DNA of 18,505 nucleotides from Acidobacteriota bacterium (GCA_021789565.1 JAJYJL010000026.1:1-18505), one strand, 5' to 3'; shown: positions 1 through 7,751, counted from the first letter of the stretch. Made by a program: numbers and translations. Notes: a model not told the origin generated them from the letters alone.

Positions 1-1
1 G

Positions 2-2194
2 AACGAAGGGTATGATGGCCGGCACCACGCGCTCGTTTTGCTCGCGCGGCGCAGCAGGCGGTCCGGGATGCTCCTGAATGCCGACGAACTCGTATCGCTG
101 GTGCATCTGCCTTCAGCATCGGTGCGGGTACCCAAGCTCAAGCGCGAAGAGCGGAAGACTAGGGCGGCTCCGGCCATCGTTCTCGGCCACCGCTACGTCC
201 TTGGTGAGAACACTCACGCGGACCGAACCGTGCCGGTCAGCTTGAGCCCCGACGAACGAAGCCGCCACTGTTATATCATCGGTGCCTCGGGAACGGGCAA
301 GTCGACCTTGCTGCTCAATCTCATCCTCCAGGACATCGAGCATGGCGAAGGCGTGGCCGTGCTTGATCCCCACGGCGATCTGGTTGACGAAATCTTGGCC
401 CGCATTCCGGAGAAGCGATTCCAAGATGTGGTCTTGCTCGATCCATCCGACGAAGCCTATCCCGTGGGCTTCAACGTCCTTAAAGCCCATTCGGAAATCG
501 AGAAGAACCTCCTGGGTTCCGACCTCGTAGCCGTTTTCCGCAGGCTTTCGACGAGCTGGGGGGACCAGATGACCTCGGTCTTGGGCAACGGTGTGCTAGC
601 CTTCCTCGAAAGCGAAGAAGGCGGGACCCTGGTCGATCTTCGCCGCTTTCTCATCGAAGCGGATTTCCGGCGACGGTTCCTCAAGACCGTCCGCGACCCC
701 GAGGTCGTGTATTACTGGGAGAAGAGTTTCCCGTTCCTCGTCGGCAAACCTCAGGGTCCGATCCTGACCCGGCTCGATACCTTCCTGCGGCCCAAGCTCA
801 TCCGCTACATGGTGTCGCAGAAGGAAAATCGGCTCGAAATCGGGACGATCATGAATGAGGGGAAAATCTTCCTCGCCAAGCTCGCTCAGGGCGCGATTGG
901 GGAAGAGAACGCCTACCTTCTGGGCACGCTCCTGGTCTCCAAGTTCCACCAACTGGCTATGAGCCGCCAGCAGATGGTGGCCGCCGCCCGCAAAGACTTC
1001 TATCTCTACATTGATGAATTCCATAACTTCGTCACGCCATCGATGGCTGCGATCCTCTCGGGCGCCCGCAAGTACCGGCTGGGGCTTATCCTGGCTCATC
1101 AGGAACTCCAGCAGCTCCGGAGCCGGAATGACGATGTGGCGAGTGCCGTGATCGCCAACCCGTATACCCGCGTCTGTTTCCGACTGGGCGACTTCGACGC
1201 CCGGAAGCTCGAAGAGGGATTCTCCTTCTTCGGTGCGAAAGACCTCCAGAACCTTGAGGTAGGCGAAGCCATCTGCCGGGTGGAGCGGGCCGAGTATGAC
1301 TTCAACCTCAAGACCCTGCCGCTCACGCCCATCGACTCCGAAACGGCCAGAAAGTGTCGCGAAGAGATCATTGCGTTTTCCCGCGAGCGGTATGCGACTC
1401 CTCGGGAAAAAGTTGAAGCTCTCCTCAGGCCCCTTGAGCTGCAACCATCGTCGTCTCCGGTTCCGGACACCGTCCGGCGTGGGCAAGGCAAGGGGGAGGC
1501 CTCCGTTCCCCGGAGCAAGGCGTCCGATCAACCGGAAAAGGCGGGGGTTCCGGCCGAAGCCGGAGAGCAATTGGCACAAGTTGCTCCGTCCTCGCCCGGA
1601 CGGGGAGGCCCGCAGCACAAGTACCTCCAGGATCTCATCAAGCGTTGGGCGGAAAGCAAAGGCTACCGGACGACAATTGAAAAGCCGATTTTGGACGGCC
1701 GCGGCTCGGTGGATGTGGCGCTCGAAAAGGAGGGCCGCGCAATTGCCTGTGAGATCTCTGTCACAACGGGCGTGGAGCACGAAGCCGGAAACATTCAAAA
1801 GTGCCTGGCGGCGGGGTTCGAGTATGTGGTGCTCGTGTCTTCGGAGAAAAAGACGCTCACCAAAGCGAGTAAGGCGGTGAAAGCTGAGCTAAGCAAGACG
1901 CAGATGAATCACGTTCGATTTCTCGCGCCTGATGAATTCTTTGTATTCGTTCAAAGCCTGGACGCCACAGCTTCCGGCGGCGAGAAAGTGGCCGGAGCCG
2001 AGAAAGAGGTTCTGACCGCCAGGGAACTCGAAGGTCTGCTGAAGATTGACGTGAAGACGATCTACAGCTATGCCCAGAAGGGCCTCTTACCGTATGTGCG
2101 CATTCAGTCCAATCTCCGTTTCCTGCGAACAGAGATTCAGACGTGGATTGAGGAGCATCGCTTCCGCCCGAAACCTCCCGGCTCACGCAAATGA
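2..2194 (+). CDS. HerA/TraG-type conjugation ATPase with nuclease-like and HTH domains (5' partial)
   Basis: Motor ATPase of the type IV coupling-protein/HerA class, expected to move DNA in conjugation or element processing. The reading frame is open from the first complete codon of the window, and conserved sequence begins near the edge (LNADELVSLVHLPSASV, about 74-124), so the true start lies outside; the TTG at 38 is not a credible start. Walker A GASGTGKST lies at 281-307, followed by the VLDPHGDLVDEIL block, and the Walker B-type LYIDEF with its DE pair is at 1013-1018. After a Pro/Ser-rich linker comes a PD-(D/E)XK-like segment (about 1616-1843): helix, GSVDV with Asp at 1712, then ACEIS with Glu at 1751. 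The usual ExK lysine is Ser, so nuclease activity is uncertain. A MerR/excisionase-like helix-turn-helix closes the protein (about 2012-2172). ATPase family is confident; the nuclease call is fold-pattern inference. Confidence 0.85.
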   Translation, partial: NEGYDGRHHALVLLARRSRRSGMLLNADELVSLVHLPSASVRVPKLKREERKTRAAPAIVLGHRYVLGENTHADRTVPVSLSPDERSRHCYIIGASGTGKSTLLLNLILQDIEHGEGVAVLDPHGDLVDEILARIPEKRFQDVVLLDPSDEAYPVGFNVLKAHSEIEKNLLGSDLVAVFRRLSTSWGDQMTSVLGNGVLAFLESEEGGTLVDLRRFLIEADFRRRFLKTVRDPEVVYYWEKSFPFLVGKPQGPILTRLDTFLRPKLIRYMVSQKENRLEIGTIMNEGKIFLAKLAQGAIGEENAYLLGTLLVSKFHQLAMSRQQMVAAARKDFYLYIDEFHNFVTPSMAAILSGARKYRLGLILAHQELQQLRSRNDDVASAVIANPYTRVCFRLGDFDARKLEEGFSFFGAKDLQNLEVGEAICRVERAEYDFNLKTLPLTPIDSETARKCREEIIAFSRERYATPREKVEALLRPLELQPSSSPVPDTVRRGQGKGEASVPRSKASDQPEKAGVPAEAGEQLAQVAPSSPGRGGPQHKYLQDLIKRWAESKGYRTTIEKPILDGRGSVDVALEKEGRAIACEISVTTGVEHEAGNIQKCLAAGFEYVVLVSSEKKTLTKASKAVKAELSKTQMNHVRFLAPDEFFVFVQSLDATASGGEKVAGAEKEVLTARELEGLLKIDVKTIYSYAQKGLLPYVRIQSNLRFLRTEIQTWIEEHRFRPKPPGSRK

Positions 2195-2314
2195 GGATGG
2201 CTACGTGGTGAAGCCGCCAAGCTGCGCGAGCGGCATTGGGTAGCAGGCTAAATCTGTGTTGCACGGCGTTAGGTTTAGCTAACGGCTTTCGCTAGGTAGA
2301 GTGATTCCTGCCCC
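2195..2314. other. Intergenic stretch between convergent genes, with a small hairpin
   Basis: The stretch separates the stop of the ATPase gene from the stop of the Ntn-hydrolase gene on the other strand. It contains a perfect 6-bp inverted repeat, CGTTAG (2267-2272) and CTAACG (2279-2284), around a 6-base loop. No T-run follows on either strand, so it is at best a weak terminator. No coding potential is seen. Confidence 0.3.
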
Positions 2315-3199
2315 CTACTTTTTTCCTGTTTTCTTCTTGGAGGCCCTCTTCCTCTTTAGGGGGATCAAAGGAAGCCCCTTGAGTTCCGGCAACGAATTGA
2401 GGACATTTTTTTCCTCATCTTCTTCGGGGTGGCGCGGGGCTAATTTTTCACAAATGGGAAATAGCTTGTTTTCGAGAGTTGTTTCTCTGATTTTTTTCCG
2501 TTTGACTTCATGTCCATTAAATATTAGGACATACATATCCGTCCTCAGCCCAACGCCCGAAGCCTGTTCTCCAAAATATTTCGCTTCCAGGGCGTAATAA
2601 GCGGCGGCCCTAACAGGCAGCGAGTAACTTACGCTTTTGAAATACAACATGAACTCTGCGCCCACTCCGCCACTTCCTATTGCCGCAAAACCTGGGATAT
2701 CGTGGCGTACGGGGATGCCCTTACTTCGGGACGACATTGTGAAAATCTTTCCAGGTGGGCTAAGAGCGGGATCGAAGCCGGCCACCAGCAGTTCTACAGA
2801 TAGCTCATACTGACTAAGATTAGATTCCACCGTATCGTAGTTCCGTAACAGGGTGGCTCCTTCCGTTGTAAACCTTTCAACGGTCCATCCTATCGGCTTA
2901 AGGTACTCGGCCTCAGCTCTCTTCATGCGGATGGCCTCATAGTTTCTCTGCATTACTTCGATAACCTCATGCAGATGTGCTGGCTTATCGCTTGGCAGCT
3001 CCGCTCTCGCCAGGTCGGCGAGCTCGAATAGCGGGGATATATCATCACCTGACATCATCATAGTCCAATGCGGGTGGATTCCGATCAGCTTTTCAATTTC
3101 GGGCTCTCCCTCTATATACCCGCCAGTTCCAACCATCTTGTCGGAAACCAATACCATAGCCGAGCCCTTGTCACAGAGAGCCGCTACACATACAGTCAT
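2315..3199 (-). CDS. Proteasome-like Ntn hydrolase, 294 aa
   Basis: Likely an N-terminal-nucleophile hydrolase of the 20S proteasome beta/HslV fold. Starting at ATG 3199 gives MTVCVAALCDKG, so Met removal would expose Thr as nucleophile. In mature numbering Asp19 (VSDKM), Lys36 (EIEKL) and Gly50 (MSGDD) parallel proteasome Thr1, Asp17, Lys33 and Gly47 with an even drift. Later landmarks are ELLVAGFD (residues 136-143) and AAIGSGG (172-178), the latter matching the proteasome GSG serine region, then a Tyr/Ala-rich helix and a C-terminal strand. A basic tail (about residues 280-294) is extra. The start is fixed by GAGGAG just upstream; a TTG at 3214 would lie before that site. No ATPase or second subunit is adjacent, so partners and substrate are unknown. 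Base composition is visibly A+T richer than the flanks, which suggests transfer. Fold is fairly sure, proteolytic activity is inferred. Confidence 0.75.
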   Translation of the reverse strand: MTVCVAALCDKGSAMVLVSDKMVGTGGYIEGEPEIEKLIGIHPHWTMMMSGDDISPLFELADLARAELPSDKPAHLHEVIEVMQRNYEAIRMKRAEAEYLKPIGWTVERFTTEGATLLRNYDTVESNLSQYELSVELLVAGFDPALSPPGKIFTMSSRSKGIPVRHDIPGFAAIGSGGVGAEFMLYFKSVSYSLPVRAAAYYALEAKYFGEQASGVGLRTDMYVLIFNGHEVKRKKIRETTLENKLFPICEKLAPRHPEEDEEKNVLNSLPELKGLPLIPLKRKRASKKKTGKK

Positions 3200-3205
3200 G
3201 CACGT

Positions 3206-3211
3206 TCTCCT
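3206..3211 (-). promoter_or_regulatory. Ribosome binding site of the Ntn hydrolase gene
   Basis: Read on the minus strand this is GAGGAG, six bases before ATG 3199. It decides that start over the in-frame TTG at 3214 and leaves Thr as the second residue, as required for an Ntn hydrolase without a longer propeptide. Confidence 0.65.
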
Positions 3212-3606
3212 CAAATTCCCCCGGCGATCAACAAGCGTTTCTTTTGGGGGAGTTATTGTAACCCAACAGTGCCTGAACTACATACTTCGGCAGCACGATT
3301 ACGGTATCGATTCGGTCGAAATAAAATCCAGGCCGTTTCTCTGTAACAAGTGAGATTTTGTTTGTTACCTGGTAGCTCCGCCTTTCGTCGCCGACAGACG
3401 CATTGTGGTATACTCCCGTCATGCGAGCGGAGCATTCTCAGGCCGGGACGAAACGGGAGCCACATTCTCAGGCTGGCATACTGTCTAATTTACTGTCTAT
3501 TTTCGGGTCAGACCATAGGGGAATGGATAGACAGTATAGAGTATATAGACAGGGATTTCAGACGATAAGTCTTTAGGAATTAGTTAAATGTAAGAATCAT
3601 CAAAAA
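3212..3606. other. Repeat-rich intergenic region before tRNA-Gly
   Basis: No convincing protein gene is seen. The region holds an 11-bp direct repeat CATTCTCAGGC (3433-3443 and 3463-3473, exactly 30 bp apart) and the four-copy CTGTCTA/TAGACAG cluster listed separately. A TATACT hexamer (3409-3414) lies six bases before an ATG at 3421 that opens a 51-codon frame ending at 3576. In that frame the direct repeat reads HSQAG twice. No ribosome binding site precedes this ATG, so it could only be a leaderless small gene, or chance. The region may be the control or edge zone of a mobile element. Confidence 0.4.
3479..3552. repeat. Four-copy 8-mer cluster in opposed pairs
   Basis: CTGTCTA(A/T) occurs at 3481-3488 and 3493-3500, and its reverse complement ATAGACAG at 3527-3534 and 3545-3552. 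The inner pair extends to a perfect 10-bp inverted repeat, TACTGTCTAT (3491-3500) against ATAGACAGTA (3527-3536). The two forward copies are offset by 12 bp and the two reverse copies by 18 bp. The layout resembles clustered protein-binding sites such as recombinase/excisionase arm sites or a repressor operator. No function can be assigned from sequence alone. Confidence 0.6.
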
Positions 3607-3681
<75 letters not shown>

Positions 3682-3760
3682 TCTTTGTAACAGGCAGCGT
3701 CTCAAACCGAACCCTCCTTTCTGCGCCGTTAATCAGAAAACACTTCCAGTTGCCATGCGA

Positions 3761-3788
3761 TCCTGAAGTTGGTGTCCTGAAGTTGGTG
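3761..3788 (+). repeat. Tandem 14-bp duplication
   Basis: TCCTGAAGTTGGTG occurs twice in direct succession (3761-3774 and 3775-3788) and the next bases, TCC, begin a third copy. It lies in non-coding sequence between the tRNA and the next gene, and looks like a slippage duplication. Confidence 0.85.
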
Positions 3789-3861
3789 TCCCTTGCCTTT
3801 CCTGAGGCTTCGGGTATCATTTCACGGTCAATAAGAAATGGAAGGGTGTCAAGGATTTCCA

Positions 3862-3917
3862 CTTTGGCCCTACTCCACCTGGAGACTTATACTCTGGCAA
3901 TTATTGAAATGGAGTGA
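3862..3917 (+). pseudogene. Relic of the 3' end of a paralogous glycoside hydrolase gene
   Basis: Read to the stop at 3915-3917, this stretch encodes HLETYTLAIIEME. The gene just downstream ends in HLETYTIAIIEMG (5913-5954). Over the 42 bases from CAC to the stop codon, 34 are identical, including a 16-base run GCAATTATTGAAATGG. In both places the stop is followed within a few bases by GATGAG, which carries the next start codon. The simplest reading is that a copy of the same gene once stood here and all but its tail was lost. Similarity fades upstream of 3876, so the left limit is approximate. Confidence 0.6.
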
Positions 3918-3923
3918 GATGAG

Positions 3924-5954
3924 ATGAGCCTATTGCAGAATCCTGTAACAGAATCGAAACCTCTGAAGCGCGGACCGGCGTGGCTTGCTGAAACGCCTCT
4001 GGTCATCGCCGGCAATCATGACAGTATTCCGATCTTCATGCGCCGCCGGGGAGGCGGAACAGTCTGGCAGGAAGAGGAATTCAGGAAATCGCATACCGAG
4101 GATTTCGCCCGCAAGATCAAAGAGGCCGGAATCACGCTGTGGATTACTTACTATTACAAAGGATTTGGTGTCGAGGCCGAAAAGGAATACATGGAAATCA
4201 CCAAAAACTTTGTGCCGATACTTCACAAGTACGGCATCAAGGTGGGGGTTTACATTGGCAGCACCATTGCTTACGAAACATTCCTGGCGGAGCGCCCTGA
4301 CGCCGCGGAGTGGCTGGTGCCCGATTATCTGGGCAAACCCGTCATCTATTTCGACCAGACGTTTCGCAGGCGGGTCTACTTTATGCACCCCGGTTACGTG
4401 GAATATATGAAACGGGTGGTGCGTTCAGCGGTGGTGGACGCCAAAGTGGACATGATTCACTTTGACAACACCAGCCTCCAGGCCGAGCCGTACATTTTCC
4501 AACATCCGCTGGCGATCAAAGATTTCCGGGAATATCTAAATACCAGGTACACCCCGCAGGAACGCAAGAAACGCTTTGGATTTTCAGACGTACGGTACAT
4601 GACCCCGCCCAAGGTTGACTTCACCCTGACCACCATTGACGATCCTCTGTTCCAGGAGTGGGCAGGTTTTCGTTGCCATCAACTGGACAAGTATTACGCC
4701 ATCATGGAGGAGGTTATTCGAACCGCCAATCCTGAGATGGCGGTGGAGAGCAATCCGCACTCGGAAATTTCCGGCAGAAATACCATCTGGGAGCAGGGTG
4801 TCTATTATCCGAAGCTGCTCTCACACATGGACGCCGTCTGGAGTGAGGAAGGCGATCCCGCTGGCGTCAATGACAAGGGGATACTGGTCAGCCGCATCAG
4901 GTCGTTCAAGAATGCCAGCCTTCTGGGCAACACCTTGTTTGTGGTCACGGGCGGCCCCAGCGGCTCAACGCTGCAGATTGCCGAATCGATGGCCTTTGGG
5001 CGCCAGTGCATGGGCGACATCGGCATCGGCACCATGGACCAGAAGATTCCTGCCGACCAGCGGCGCTACGAGGATTTCTTCACTAATCAATTTGACTACT
5101 ACAAGGACGTGGAGAACATTGCGGACGTGGCGGTGCTCTATTCCTATGCGTCGATGGGATTCAACAATGACGCCCCGGCGGTGAGCTTCATGCTGTTCAC
5201 GCAGGCGCTGATCCAGGCGAAGGTGCCATTCAACATCATCTTTGACGAGCACCTGAAAGATCTTGCAAAGTATCGGGCGCTGGTGCTGGCGGACCAGGAA
5301 TGCCTGAGCGAGAAGCAGATGGAACTGATCCGGAAATATGTGGAGCAGGGAGGGGGACTGGTGGCGACCGAGCAGACGTCGCTCTATACGCCGTGGCGGC
5401 TGCGGCGGGCGGACTTCGGTTTGAAGGACCTGTTCAAGGTTGCGGCGCCGAAAGCAGGCCGTCGGGGCAGTGAGCGGGACCTGGAGATACCTGCGGTCCA
5501 GAATCGCATCGGGCAGGGAAGGGTGAGCTATGTGGCAGCGGTGCAGGCGGCCATTGAGAAGCCGGCGGGGGCGCGGATGACGAGCCAGTACTGGAAGCTG
5601 CCGCTGAACTGGAAAGAAATGGTGGAGCAGGTTCGCTGGGCGGCAGGAGGGAAGTTCACGCTGGAAGTGGAGGCGCCGGAGACGCTGGCAGTGGTGGCGG
5701 AGCAGCAGGAGCAGGTGGGGCAGGACCGGAGGCTGGTGCACCTGCTGAATTACGCTGCGCCACAGGGGAAGACGGTGAGCAACGTGAAGGTGGCGGTCGA
5801 ACTGCCGGAGGGCAAGGGAGTACGGCAGGTGACGCTGCTGACGCCGGATGGCGAAGGCAAGAAGGCGGTTCCGAGCCAGGTGGCAGGCGGCCGCGTCCGC
5901 TTCACCGTCCCGCACTTGGAGACCTACACCATTGCAATTATTGAAATGGGGTAA
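3924..5954 (+). CDS. Putative glycoside hydrolase with GH42-like trimerisation domain, 676 aa
   Basis: Probably a carbohydrate-active enzyme with three parts. A TIM-barrel-like N-terminal part (about residues 25-390) has motifs such as YYYKGFG, KVGVYIGSTIAYETF, VDMIHFDN and VESNPHSE. A class-I amidotransferase-like domain (about 395-510; VLADQECLSEKQMELIRKYV, then EQGGGLVATE) resembles the beta-galactosidase trimerisation domain. A C-terminal beta-sandwich-like part ends at HLETYTIAIIEMG. Catalytic carboxylates cannot be assigned with confidence. GGAG at 3911-3914, inside the relic's last codons, serves as ribosome site. No signal peptide is seen, odd beside exported neighbours, so the original N-terminus may have been replaced. 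The downstream esterase pseudogene begins five bases after the stop, so the two probably formed one operon. Substrate unknown; GH42-like is a family-level guess. Confidence 0.65.
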   Translation: MSLLQNPVTESKPLKRGPAWLAETPLVIAGNHDSIPIFMRRRGGGTVWQEEEFRKSHTEDFARKIKEAGITLWITYYYKGFGVEAEKEYMEITKNFVPILHKYGIKVGVYIGSTIAYETFLAERPDAAEWLVPDYLGKPVIYFDQTFRRRVYFMHPGYVEYMKRVVRSAVVDAKVDMIHFDNTSLQAEPYIFQHPLAIKDFREYLNTRYTPQERKKRFGFSDVRYMTPPKVDFTLTTIDDPLFQEWAGFRCHQLDKYYAIMEEVIRTANPEMAVESNPHSEISGRNTIWEQGVYYPKLLSHMDAVWSEEGDPAGVNDKGILVSRIRSFKNASLLGNTLFVVTGGPSGSTLQIAESMAFGRQCMGDIGIGTMDQKIPADQRRYEDFFTNQFDYYKDVENIADVAVLYSYASMGFNNDAPAVSFMLFTQALIQAKVPFNIIFDEHLKDLAKYRALVLADQECLSEKQMELIRKYVEQGGGLVATEQTSLYTPWRLRRADFGLKDLFKVAAPKAGRRGSERDLEIPAVQNRIGQGRVSYVAAVQAAIEKPAGARMTSQYWKLPLNWKEMVEQVRWAAGGKFTLEVEAPETLAVVAEQQEQVGQDRRLVHLLNYAAPQGKTVSNVKVAVELPEGKGVRQVTLLTPDGEGKKAVPSQVAGGRVRFTVPHLETYTIAIIEMG

Positions 5955-5958
5955 TGGG

Positions 5959-6562
5959 ATGAGTTTTTTTCGGGCAATCTGTCTGACCGTTTTCATGGCT
6001 GCACTGTCGGTCCAGTCCTGGGGATCTAGTTCATCCGAACTCGCATCCTATCGGAACGAACTCGGCGCAGAGATCGGGAAAACTATTCGCAGCCCTCAAA
6101 CGGTCCTTTGGCGCCCCGCCATGACACCACGACACCACGACTCCTCGCAAGGGTTGCCAGATTGAAAAACTGGAGTTCCTGTCGGAGCCCGGCATTTACA
6201 TTTCAACCTGGGTTTATAAGCCCAACGCGGGCCTCAAGGACCGGACGGCGATTCTGTACGTCAGCGATACCGGGCGGGTGACGGATGGTATGGAGTTCGG
6301 CCTGCTCGAACAACTGACGCTCGCCACTGCGTTGTGGCGGTTGATGCGCGGGCTATTGGCGCCACCATGCCTCCTCACCTTTGGCGACGAGCATGGTGAA
6401 TTCCAGCAGGTGGATGGTCCTGAATGCGCCATGACTTACGTGATGTGGGAAATCAATCGGGATTTGTTTGGGAGGCGCGTCCTGGACGTCATCCGCAGCA
6501 TTGACTATGTTTTGAGCCGGCCGGGGAGTTGCATCGGGAATCTTCTTTTCCCTAATGACTGA
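5959..6562 (+). pseudogene. Decayed secreted esterase (alpha/beta hydrolase), frameshifted and truncated
   Basis: ATG 5959 starts a clean signal peptide (MSFFRAICLTVFMAALSVQS), but the frame stops at 6163-6165. Homology-like sequence resumes in another frame before that stop: RKGCQIEKLEFLSEPG from about 6147, continuing through YISTWVYKPN and ILYVSDTG to GMEFGLLEQL. A further shift is indicated near 6334-6375, where an alternative frame reads VVAVDARAIGATMPPHL before the first frame resumes with FGDEHGEFQQVDGPEC. The frame ends at 6562 after IRSIDYVLSRP, far short of a complete hydrolase and before the expected nucleophile elbow. The pattern resembles secreted acetyl-xylan-esterase/abhydrolase-type proteins. 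At least two or three frameshifts plus loss of the 3' half make it inactive. It follows the glycoside hydrolase gene by four bases. Confidence 0.65.
6123..6138 (+). repeat. Tandem 8-bp duplication inside the esterase pseudogene
   Basis: GACACCAC occurs twice in succession (6123-6130 and 6131-6138), near the first frame break of the pseudogene. An 8-bp duplication shifts the frame, but removing one copy does not by itself restore the downstream frame. Confidence 0.75.
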
Positions 6563-7055
6563 TTCCGAACATGTTCAAGATGTTAAATAGGGTCCGTTGG
6601 AAAGGGCCGTCGGGATTGGTAAACCAGTCTGTACTCCACTTGTAGGTCCGGACCCATGACTCCGGCCGGGTCCAGGCATTCCTTAATCTCGGCCAGCATA
6701 ACACGCTGATGGCAGAAGCCTTTCCGGATTTGCCTTTGAGCGCGGACGGCGGGTTTCTGGGCAGGGTCCCGCCGTAGGGATACAAATCCTGGACTGATGC
6801 GATGGCGTAGTCCCAGCAGGCTCTCGCCATCCGCATTTGGGACTCATCGGAAGTTCCGCCAGGGTTGAGGCTTGCCCCTACGACAGACGGCGGCGGGTCT
6901 GGGCGCAGCCGCATGACTGGATGGATCGATCCGACCACAAAGAATCCTGTTATCGCCAGCAGAACGTACAGCCATGTATGACTTTTGCGCCGTGGAGAAT
7001 AATCTTCCGGTGATGTTCCGTATAGGTCGGTAATTGGAGAGCTTCTTTTATCCAT
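6552..7055 (-). CDS. Small single-pass membrane protein of unknown function, 167 aa
   Basis: I do not recognise a named family. The protein has a polar, charged N-terminus (residues 1-26, with RRK just before the membrane), one hydrophobic segment (about 27-44, WLYVLLAITGFFVVG) and a soluble region outside. That region contains MARACWDYAIASVQDLYPYG and a Trp-rich end (WPRLRNAWTRPESW, then YKWSTDWFTNP). Such Trp/Arg-rich patterns recall small conserved hypothetical proteins of Acidobacteriota, but that is recollection, not a search. The ATG at 7055 has only a weak upstream purine stretch. Its 3' end overlaps the esterase pseudogene by 11 bases. No antisense relation to a known gene explains the frame, so it is probably real. 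Confidence 0.6.
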   Translation of the reverse strand: MDKRSSPITDLYGTSPEDYSPRRKSHTWLYVLLAITGFFVVGSIHPVMRLRPDPPPSVVGASLNPGGTSDESQMRMARACWDYAIASVQDLYPYGGTLPRNPPSALKGKSGKASAISVLCWPRLRNAWTRPESWVRTYKWSTDWFTNPDGPFQRTLFNILNMFGISH

Positions 7056-7751
7056 CCGCCTACTCGCTTCCGTTGAATAAACGGGTTTGCGGACCTCGTG
7101 GATTGTTGAAATGAACTCTGAAACCCTCTAGCTCGCAACCGTAATGTGCCGGGCTCCACCGAAGGCGAATACGAACGTTTGTCAGCATGCGCCGCGGGCG
7201 AACCCTTCCCGAAGATCTATGCGCTTGGCACCGACAGACTCGATCTATCTGCTGGTTCCAAGGTCAGCCAGGCTGCCTGAGAATACTCCGTAGATTCGCT
7301 GTGCGCGAAAGTTGCTTCGATTCTTTTCCCCCGCATGAGCGTTGGCAGGCAGAGCTCATTTAATGGCAATGTGCGTTGTTCAGGTTTGTACCTTAGCAAA
7401 TATCCGGCCAGGCCTGCCACGCATTCAGGTTGTTTCCAAGTCTCCGACTGGGGAAACACCATTAAAGCTTACCTCTAATTTTGCAGTCCACATCGCTCAA
7501 GCATACAGCAGGATTGTTCCTACCTATATTATATCGGCGTTTTTTTTGAGAAATTCCAGTTCCACGCCTGCCAGACTGAGGGAGGCCGTTTTTTGTTTGC
7601 CGGAAATCGGACGAATCCGGCAGGTGGCCTTTGAGCTGGTGTTCAAATGGAGAAAAGCTGAAAGTAAAGGCAAGAAATCCTTCCCCAAAGAACAAAGGTT
7701 GTGATAGGTTCTCAGGTTGGATTCGCACACAATATCAACAAGAGGTTGAAG
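7056..7751. other. Long intergenic region upstream of the sugar operon
   Basis: No convincing gene is seen. One stop-to-stop frame (7122-7280, 52 codons, no start) reads with protein-like composition (GEYERLSACAAGEPFPKIYA, then LGTDRLDLSAG) and may be a relic of a lost gene. Inverted repeats include TGGCAGGC (7343-7350) with GCCTGCCA (7412-7419), and ATGAGC (7335-7340) with GCTCAT (7354-7359). An A+T-rich patch with TATATTATAT (about 7525-7534) and eight T residues (7540-7547) may belong to the promoter zone of the operon that starts at 7752, but no good paired -35/-10 was found. Open frames on both strands here lack ribosome sites and family resemblance. Confidence 0.35.

Noticed and set aside
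38..40. TTG as start of the conjugation ATPase
   Set aside because: The frame is open to the left edge and family-like sequence begins too close to it; the gene is 5' partial.
596..1798. 400-codon minus-strand frame
   Set aside because: Antisense shadow of the ATPase gene, with no family resemblance and no ribosome site.
3479..3552. CRISPR array
   Set aside because: The repeated unit is only 8 bases, occurs in both orientations and has uneven spacing; no cas genes are present.
4965..5996. 343-codon minus-strand frame rich in Arg, His and Leu
   Set aside because: Antisense shadow of the GC-rich 3' half of the glycoside hydrolase gene.
7462..7728. 88-codon minus-strand frame upstream of the sugar operon
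   Set aside because: No ribosome site and no recognisable domain, and it covers the likely promoter zone.
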